The notes under the pieces: model-generated
Told to the model about the DNA's origin: nothing
Database searches by the model: none
What the model saw: the letters and a program-made list of their open reading frames with translations, nothing else
Assembly (NCBI GenBank): GCA_018907035.1
Contig: JACCIC010000136.1
Coordinates: 902,501-966,500 of the forward strand
Direction of reading: 5' to 3'
DNA length: 64,000 bases
From: Sycobia sp. Sy_11
Lineage: Eukaryota; Arthropoda; Insecta; Hymenoptera; Epichrysomallidae
Translations under genes and position numbers: made by a program
Shown: piece after piece, positions 57,125-64,000 of the stretch
Position numbering within the stretch: position 1 is the stretch's first letter
How the letters are laid out: every line of letters starts with the position of its first letter

Positions 57125-57919
57125 ATAAATCAGCTGATTCGAATATCAATCTGATTACTTTCGGTAATAAATAACAATAATGTTGTTGTGTATAAATTAT
57201 AATAGTATTGATAATGTTAACACATTATAATACTGTTGTTAATATAATTCATTAAGTATGATCGTGTTAATACATAAAGATAATAGTATTAATAAATAAT
57301 ACCGGTAATTTTAATAAATCGTCGAGTTTGGCGATTACAATAAAAAGAGTTTCTAACATTTATATTTATCGTCATCAGAAAATCTTAGGGTAGCCCTAAA
57401 TGTTTATAAAGCCCTTATAAAGTGGGTCTCCGTGACAACAGGGCTTGATTTACAAAAATATGACTTTAGGTTTCATTATAAAGGGCCTTTTAGTTGCCTA
57501 ATGGCATTATGGCTCTAAAGAATTATGATTTTAAATGGTATGCTTATTAAATCCCAGGACAGAATGGTTTGGCAATTAAAGGAACGTTTATTTCGTAACC
57601 TGCAATCGTGTTCGAATTCTTGTAGGTTCTAAATTATACCTTGTGAAGTCTTTATATAGTAAAAAAAATGTTTTCGCCGATAAATAATCATTTTTACTTG
57701 CTTCAAATCAATTTTATTTTAAAATACCTGAAAAATTAGTAATTTTTTTCGTGTTTATTAAAATAAAATTCGTTAAAAGCAATGAAACTTCACTAACGTA
57801 ATCAATTTGAATAAAATTTAATATGAAATTATATCATTAAAAAGCGTCATAGGAATTCTGTAATCTTTAATGTATTTGAATTTAATTTAATAACCCACTT
57901 TCAGAAAGGTTTTGAAATA
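57124..57919. other. AT-rich spacer
   Basis: No gene seen. TAATAATGTT-type low complexity to 57310, then unassigned. Confidence 0.4.
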
Positions 57920-59194
57920 CTACTGTGTAGAAATATGAGTAAGACTTCTTAATTCAAACTTTCCGGATTTATCGATTCAAACAAATGTTTTTATTTTTAA
58001 GTTGGTAGTAATGTCAGAGTTATCTATACCAAATTTCACGTATTATCTTCATTTGTCATATAGTTACGCTTAAGTTTGCATAATGTCTGAAATTATTCAA
58101 CAAAGAAGTAGCATTTATTTTGTGCAGGAAATGAAATGTTGGCCGCCGACACGTTCAGAATGTTGCAGAAGGTCTTTGGTGAAAAGCTAGTGTGAAGAGT
58201 AAATGTTTTTGATTGGCACAAATTTTTCAAAGAAGGTCAAGAACGCGTTAAAGCCGAACCACATCACAGACGACCAAGAACATCTACTGATGGGCCACAC
58301 ATCGACAAAATCATAGAATTGGTTCTGCAAAATCGTCGATTGACTACTAGAGCACTTGCTGATATTGTTAGATTTCAAGTGGGTCAGTGAACACCATTTT
58401 GAAAAACATTTTGTGCTTGAAAAGAGTGAAATCACGATACGTGAAAAATACACTCAATGTTTTGGAAAAACATCGTCACATGGAGGTCTGTGAAACAATG
58501 TTTTCAGACTATCATGGAATAGATAAGATGGAACACATAATAACTGGAGATGAGACTTGGGCTGCGCTTATGATCCAGAAACAACCGATCAATCGAGCGA
58601 ATATCGTGCCAAAGGAGAGCGCAGACCGAAAAAATCATGCCAAAATCGCTCAAAGATCAAGATTATACTGAGTGTTTTCGTAGATTATCGTGATGTGATG
58701 CGTTATACATTCCTTCCACCTGGCCAAACGGTTAACAAAGAATATTATCTGAGTGTTATGCGTCGTTTGTGTGAAGCCTAGAAAAAAGCCAGATTTATGG
58801 AAAGACATCTCTTTGATTTTGCATCACGATAATACACCAGCTCAAACTGCATTAATTTTACATGAATATTCCGCGAAAAAGTTAACCAATATCTTTCCGC
58901 AACCGCCGTTCTCGTCTGATTTAGTACCGTGTGATTGCTAGCTGTTCAGCAAACTCAAAAGAGCACTTCGGGGACACGTTTTTAATTCGATTGAATAAAT
59001 AAAAGAATCGAAGAAGGAACAAATTATCATTTCGGAATAAGAGTATAAAAAATGTTTGAAAATTGGAAAAAGCATCGGAATGGTTGTATGGCATCTGGGG
59101 GGCGGTTATTTTGAGCGGGATGAATTAGATTTAGAAGAATAAGTAAAGATTTTTAAAGTTATAATAAAGTCTTACTCATAATTGTACACAGTAG
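57920..59194 (+). mobile_element. mariner, fifth family, full length but decayed
   Basis: The ends CTACTGTGTAGAAATATGAG and the complement of CTACTGTGTACAATTATGAG are flanked by TA (57918-57919, 59195-59196). 1275 bp, a normal mariner length. The transposase can be followed across frames: SEIIQQRSSIYFVQEMK, HITDDQEHLLM, IITGDETWA (first Asp), YDPETTDQSSEYRAKGERRPKKSCQ, ILSVFVDYRDVMRYTFLPPGQTVNKEYYLSVMRRLCEA, LILHHDNTPAQTA (second Asp) and PQPPFSSDLVPCDC (third Asp). Many frameshifts and stops. Relative of the deleted copy at 41.08 kb. Confidence 0.9.
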
Positions 59195-59975
59195 TAAGTG
59201 TAATAATACTTATAATATATAATTGAGAATTTATTTTTACACCCGATATAATACTATTTTCCATTATATGTTACACGCCTTCTAGAGCTGTTCAAAAGCA
59301 CCTTACCGGGCTACATAATGATTTTGGAGCATATATCTTGTGAGATGTTTATACAGTAAAAAGAATCGGTTTGTGCCGATATCTATAAATGTACATTATT
59401 AAATTGCAATTGCCCTGACAAAAATGTGTTATTGAAGTAAATTCAAATATGATGAAAATTATGTACTTCCAATGATGCTTGTTGATTGTAAAATTTTATC
59501 TAGAAGATCATAAAAAGTAGATTAGAGAACTTTCTCTTAACTTTTGGCTCCAAACGACCTATGAAATAGTTAGAAGAATATTAAAAGAAAAATATACACA
59601 TAAAATAAGTAAAAAATACATATATAGATGTGCGCGCGCGCGTGTGTGTGTGTGTATAGAAAAACTCAATAAACTACGCGTTATTTATGTAAAGAGGTTA
59701 ATACTTATTTAAATCAGTATAAACTATATTAATGTTACAATAATCTAATATCAATAGAAATCTTATATCTGTCTCTCTTGCCTGCCTTTGCTGTACTGAG
59801 AATGCAGTCATCCTCTTACCATCGATCTGTACTTCAGGTATACAGCACCCCCGCCCCCTCTTTAGTAACCACCTCTTCTTCTCTACCTGATGAACTCTCG
59901 CTTCCGCCGCTTCTTTCTCTCTGGCACATGCACACAGAAATATTCTAAACTATATTATATCGATATATTCTAACA

Positions 59976-60023
<48 letters not shown>

Positions 60024-60589
60024 TAGTAAATCTAAATTTCATTCGAAAAATATTGATGTAAATCTACCAACTTTTTTTTAATATTTTTTTTGATATATTT
60101 CCGGCAGACTAGATTTTTATAGTTTTTGCTATGAATATTTAATTTCTGCCAAAACTCACTACTTTCTTTGTAATCAGCACCCCAAAAAAATATAAGAATC
60201 GGAAAATCGGGAGTGATTTTTTCAGAAATACACATGTGATTTTTATTATGGTATTATTAATAGTTTTAAAAAATTATGTTTGTATTGTTTTAGAACTTTA
60301 TACATGTATAATCCAGTATATATTGTCTCAGGTTTACCTCAGTTATTCATGTGGTCATACAAAACTTATGTACTGCCTGGATGAACCATAAGGGAAGTAT
60401 TCACTTAGTTATATAAAATATTTCTAATTGAAAAGGAGCTTAGTTTCGTTAGAAGGACAAGAGGAAAGATAACCTTTACGAAGTTTCCTGTCTTTCTCCG
60501 ACATTATAGAAACATCAGAGAGTTGTCTACCGCGAAGTTAGATGGTCAGAATTTAGTGATTTTCAAATTGATAATTTTTTTATTGCCTA
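59195..60589. other. Unassigned AT-rich interval with microsatellites
   Basis: A GCGCGC plus (GT)n tract at 59632-59656, and (TA)n at 59978-60020. A 67-codon minus frame (60235-60032) is unrecognised. No gene called. Confidence 0.4.
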
Positions 60590-60790
60590 AAATCCTTGCA
60601 TTTTAATAATAAGAATCTTGCGCAAATATTTCTATTGAGACTTTATGGCAAAGCAAAATCCAAAGAAAGAATGATTCCATTTTTCGATATTTATGGAATT
60701 GTATACCTTTTCTGGGATTCTAAAAGTCAAACTGTTAATCAACATTACTACCTTTATTTTCTTACTGAATTCCATAAGAAATAAAAGAAA
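60590..60790 (+). pseudogene. mariner transposase fragment (middle domain)
   Basis: A short frame reads ERMIPFFDIYGIVYLFWDSKSQTVNQHYYLYFL, matching the F-F-D-x-x-G-I-V-H...Q-T-V-N-x-x-Y-Y segment between the first and second catalytic residues of mariner transposases. No terminal repeats and no catalytic residue are included. Identification rests on this one block. Confidence 0.6.
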
Positions 60791-61164
60791 ACAACAACCC
60801 GATTATAGAAGGAGAATTCTTCATCAAAACATTTCGGTTACTTATTCCATGCTGTCTAAATAAATATAATATCAAAATAAAATGTCTCATATCACCGATC
60901 TCGTTATTTAGTGTTCACGTTTTTTATTTCACATTTATTCCCGAAAGTCCATTAATATATTTGAAAAACAAAGACGAATAATGGTTTCATAGTGCTTTAT
61001 CGTTAATTGTTCTGAACAAACCTGTGCTGACACTACTTGAAAGTATCTTTTTGTCTGATTATCTATTGTTCTATCTCTTCCTCTCTCTGTATATTTGACT
61101 GTCTCTCTGTCCATTTATCTATCTATCTTCCTTATAATCTGCTTATCACTCTACATATTTATAT

Positions 61165-61415
61165 ATACATGGGTCATTTGATAAGTCCCTAGCCTAGAAA
61201 TAAAAGCACTAAAATTTTCAAAAAATATTTTTTTTCAATGTAGTCTCCCTTTAGTTGAATATAAAAAAATGTTTTCTCTTGGTCTGCAAAATAGGACTCC
61301 ACGACCGTTATTTCGTTATTGTAGTAGAATCTGCCCAGGTTAGCGAATTTTTTAGGTTCGAAAACCAAATAAATTCGATCTCTTATTAACTCTTGGGGTC
61401 CCTGTTGCGACACTT
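61165..61415 (-). mobile_element. mariner 3' fragment, eighth family
   Basis: The outer end GGGTCATTTGATAAGTCCCT at 61170 is of mariner terminal-repeat type. On the minus strand, NLGRFYYNNEITVVESYFADQEKTFFYIQLKGDYIEK corresponds to the C-terminus of mariner transposases (x-S-N-E-E-V...Y-F...L-x-G-D-Y-V/I-E-K). About 240 bp survive, ending in a junction with Gypsy-like sequence. Confidence 0.75.
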
Positions 61416-61419
61416 TATG

Positions 61420-62335
61420 CTGCTGGTATTCTTAGCATCGTCTCACGTAAACGTGTACGTTGCACTACATCCCTTTCCCATATTACTCTGTCACCGCTCC
61501 CGTATACGTCTTCTCCATACCTTAGTTTCCCGTTATAATATAGCCGTGGGCGTCTCGTAAGACTCGTTTTCGATATTTCACTGGCACTACCTTTCTCCAA
61601 CACTGCTCCTCGCTTATATACGAAGTCATACTACCGTTGCTTCATTGGAAATTCTGCCATATTTTTCACCATTTTAAAGTACCAGTCGTCTTTGATATCT
61701 CCAAAGCTTGCAATTTTTCCATCTACCTCCAAACCCCTTTATTACGCGTCCGGGACGTGATTAAGTGCTCCTTTTCATTCAACCAGATCATAATCCTATT
61801 TGTGAACTTCCATGCTCCATCTAGCTTCTCTCCTGGTGAGTTCCTTTGAGTACTTAATTCATTTCAAACCGCTATGATCAGTGACAGCAGTGAAATGGTA
61901 TCCTTCTAAGTATGACCGTAACTTCCAAATGGACCAGATCAACTCGAAGCTTTCCTTCTCAGATACTGAATATTTCTTGTATGCGTCGAGTGAAACCCAG
62001 CTGACTTAGATTATATGGTGTCTTCTAGTTTCTGTGTCAGCACCGCCTCGATCGCCTAATCACTGGTTTTCGTTTGTACTGTGAAAGGCATAGATAAATC
62101 GGCTCTTGCCAGTACAGGTGTCTCTACTAATGCGCTTTTTAGTTCCTTGAACATTCTCTGTTCGTTCTCCTCTCTTTTCCACGTGCTCCTCTTGCTAAGC
62201 AGCCTCGCCAGTGGTACCTTAATCTGCGACTCGTTTGGGACGAGTCCATATGTTCTGCGTCTCTACTACTTTGATACGGGTAGAATAGGATTGCGCTGCC
62301 CCCAGACATTTTGTTTCGTTTTTTGGCTTCGCGTC
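61420..62335 (-). pseudogene. Gypsy-type RNase H region
   Basis: On the minus strand, 62220-61640 reads, with stops, PLARLLSKRSTWKREENEQRMFKELKSALVETPVLARADL, the RT-to-RNase H junction of Gypsy pol. Then MPFTVQTKTSD (Asp of RNase H), SVSEKESFELIWSIWKLRSYLEGYHFTAVTDH (the core, in alternate frame) and RREARWSMEVHK. The final part (61603-61415, DVYGSGDRVIWERDVVQRTR) is not recognised. RT upstream is deleted: the region joins directly to a Gag tail at about 62.35 kb. Confidence 0.75.
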
Positions 62336-63195
62336 CAAAGGTGGTATTTGGTTCACTGGTAGCGGCCGTTGGTATATTGGCCTCCGTGGCCCCATAGCTG
62401 CTCTATTTCGGTAGTTACGCGATAAATACCCAGACTGCAGGCAGTAATAGCATCTAAGGTGCGGGCATTTTATTATCCAGCAGCTTAGTTACTGGCATGC
62501 AAAGCACTTTATGTGAGGGTATTGTGAGGTATGGTGTCCCATTGTGATAATACAAATATTATAATATATGCATGCGTCCCCGAAGCCTCTTTCGACGCTC
62601 GAAATACTCTTGTCCATGAATTCGGTGGTACACGCGACGGTGAATTTTTTTAGTCGAGTACAGAGAGTGCCAGACCGATTCCCGTCACGGGTACCTAAGT
62701 CTAAGTCTAAGTCCTACAAGTCTAAGTCTAAGTGTGTCTAGTTTATTTTTCGGTTGCACAAGTATAATTTTTGCGTATGATAATATTAAGTTATTTCGAT
62801 GTCGCTATCTTCTTGTGCGCGCCGTATTCAAAATTACTTCCTCTGTATATCTATATATACAGGTCCACAGTGCACCCGCTCTCCGCCTGGCGTTGTTCGT
62901 GTTGCCCTCCCAGCCTGACCCGATTAAGATGCCACCATGATGAAGCAGGCTCTTCATTTGCCGCATTCTGTCATGGCGTGGCTATTTATTTCAACCGTCT
63001 CGTTCATATTTCGGCCATTCGTATTCATCGGCGAGGTGGAACTACTGTGAGCGTTGTAGTTCCCGTGGAAGTCTCCGGCGCTGTTCGTCCCACGCGGCTC
63101 GTATGTTTTCCTCGTTATCGCCTCGTACTCTATCCGCCCCTTGATTTTGGTCTGTACATATTTGGAGATGTAAAACTCTATTTTTAGGTGCAATC
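62336..63195 (-). pseudogene. Gypsy-type Gag tail
   Basis: Minus-strand remnant. Two Cys-rich stretches at about 62505-62420 (CFAC..., then CPHLRCYYCLQSGYLSRN) look like decayed CCHC zinc knuckles, histidines lost. Upstream, 63193-62954 is an unrecognised 79-codon frame with a Ser/Asn-rich end. Its position before RNase H on the same strand supports Gag. A TAAGTC hexamer array (62694-62740) lies inside. Confidence 0.45.
62694..62740. repeat. AAGTCT hexamer short array
   Basis: CTAAGTCTAAGTCTAAGTCC, TACAAGTCTAAGTCTAAGTG: about six hexamer units in two runs. Confidence 0.8.
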
Positions 63196-63435
63196 AGATA
63201 TTGTTGCCTTCTTATTCATCTGTTTTCATTCGTTTTCGATATTTTCTGCGCGCATGTTTCAATGTGTGTAATTCCTGGGGAGTCATTCAGGAGGTAATCT
63301 TTTTACCTACTTTTTATCTCTCTTTACCTCCTACCTTTGTTTCCTTTTCTTATTTTCCTGTGTTCGTTCTATTTCTTCTCTTTTATCTCTTTCTCAATTC
63401 ACATGATTTATAAACATATTTATTTTTCAGCGAGG

Positions 63436-63439
<4 letters not shown>

Positions 63440-63469
<30 letters not shown>
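63440..63469. repeat. (TA)n microsatellite
   Basis: About 14 TA units leading directly into a family D repeat. Confidence 0.95.
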
Positions 63470-63471
<2 letters not shown>

Positions 63472-63760
63472 TACTAATTTATAAAGACAAAGCGTGTTTT
63501 TGTTTGTACGCGATCACCGAAAAAACTACTGAACCGATTGTTCTGAAATTTGACATGTAGATTCTATATTATCTTGGGAAGGACTTAGGCTATGTTTTTT
63601 CTTGAAAATCATTTACTTTTAACACTAAATTAAGTTAACAGTTTTAGTGGTCTGTTTCCCCAGCGGCCACTAGTTGGCGTCTTGAATCACGAACGTTAAT
63701 TCAAAGTAGTTCGCTTAAAGTATTAATACCAGGCCAGCTCAAGTGAATGTTTTTATCCAA
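63468..63760 (+). repeat. Dispersed repeat family D, copy 5
   Basis: CATACTAATTTATAAAGACA, GTTTTTGTTTGTACGCGATC, GAACCGATTGTTCTGAAATT, then GGCGTCTTGAATC and CCAGGCCAGCTC. Same order as the 39.53 kb copy. Confidence 0.75.
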
Positions 63761-63903
63761 CTTTGGGATTCGTATCCTAAAGAAGGTGTAAGGTTAGTCG
63801 GTATTACCTTTTTTTGTTTTTCAGATTAATCTGACGCTACTCTCACACCTTCTGGATGTCTTTTGATTTTTGTACATTTTTCAATTTTTCTCACGTGAAA
63901 AAT

Positions 63904-63906
<3 letters not shown>

Positions 63907-63991
<85 letters not shown>
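63907..63991. repeat. (CT)n microsatellite
   Basis: More than 40 CT units reaching almost the window end. Confidence 0.97.
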
Positions 63992-63994
<3 letters not shown>

Positions 63995-64000
63995 GTGTCT

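Noticed and set aside
62081..62362. 93-codon plus-strand ORF with a hydrophobic start
   Set aside because: Antisense to the Gypsy RNase H region on the minus strand.

Overview
This is an AT-rich window from an arthropod nuclear genome, most likely an insect and plausibly an ant or other hymenopteran. The evidence is the variety of mariner families, dense (TA)n microsatellites, and Gypsy, BEL/Pao, Penelope and P-type elements of insect style. The species assignment is inference. I could not identify any host protein-coding gene, tRNA or rRNA with confidence. Almost everything recognisable is mobile DNA in various stages of decay.

Layout. 0.3-2.2 kb: Gypsy-type Gag remnant (+). 2.5-4.76 kb: non-LTR (LINE) reverse transcriptase (-). 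5.3-7.25 kb: second Gypsy remnant, Gag-protease-RT (-). 7.25-9.4 kb: AT-rich spacer. 9.4-11.8 kb: broken P-element/THAP9-like transposase (+). 12.2-15.3 kb: TA-rich tandem repeat, then a small inverted-repeat element holding a nearly intact mariner, then a second mariner family. 15.3-23.2 kb: long Gypsy-type retroelement (+) with gag, two tandem protease-like domains, RT/RNase H, integrase and a truncated envelope-like ORF; a second copy of the nearly intact mariner sits between pol and env. 23.3-25.7 kb: another Gypsy Gag region (-). 26.6-34.5 kb: mariner fragments interleaved with three Penelope-like (GIY-YIG) fragments and their tails. 34.5-40 kb: mostly unannotatable, with dispersed short repeats and a palindromic Penelope tail. 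40-45 kb: three mariner families and a LINE RT/RNase H fragment. 45-49.5 kb: LTR-like direct repeats split by a mariner. 50.9-51.2 kb: TGACCTTGA-rich tandem repeat. 52.3-53.2 kb: mariner. 54.3-56.7 kb: rearranged BEL/Pao element. 57.9-59.2 kb: mariner. 60.6-63.2 kb: mariner fragments and a Gypsy remnant. 63.5-64 kb: dispersed repeat and a (CT)n microsatellite.

The pieces do not form a pathway. The window reads as a nested TE graveyard with a few young insertions. The most notable signals are: a dispersed 60-bp minisatellite at four loci that stays readable as a 20-residue peptide repeat; an env-like ORF with a possible signal peptide and splice acceptor behind a Gypsy pol; tandem protease-like domains in that same element; two near-identical mariners whose internal deletions are complementary; and hammerhead-ribozyme-like cores plus inverted tails associated with Penelope-like fragments. 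All coordinates of degraded elements are estimates by eye.
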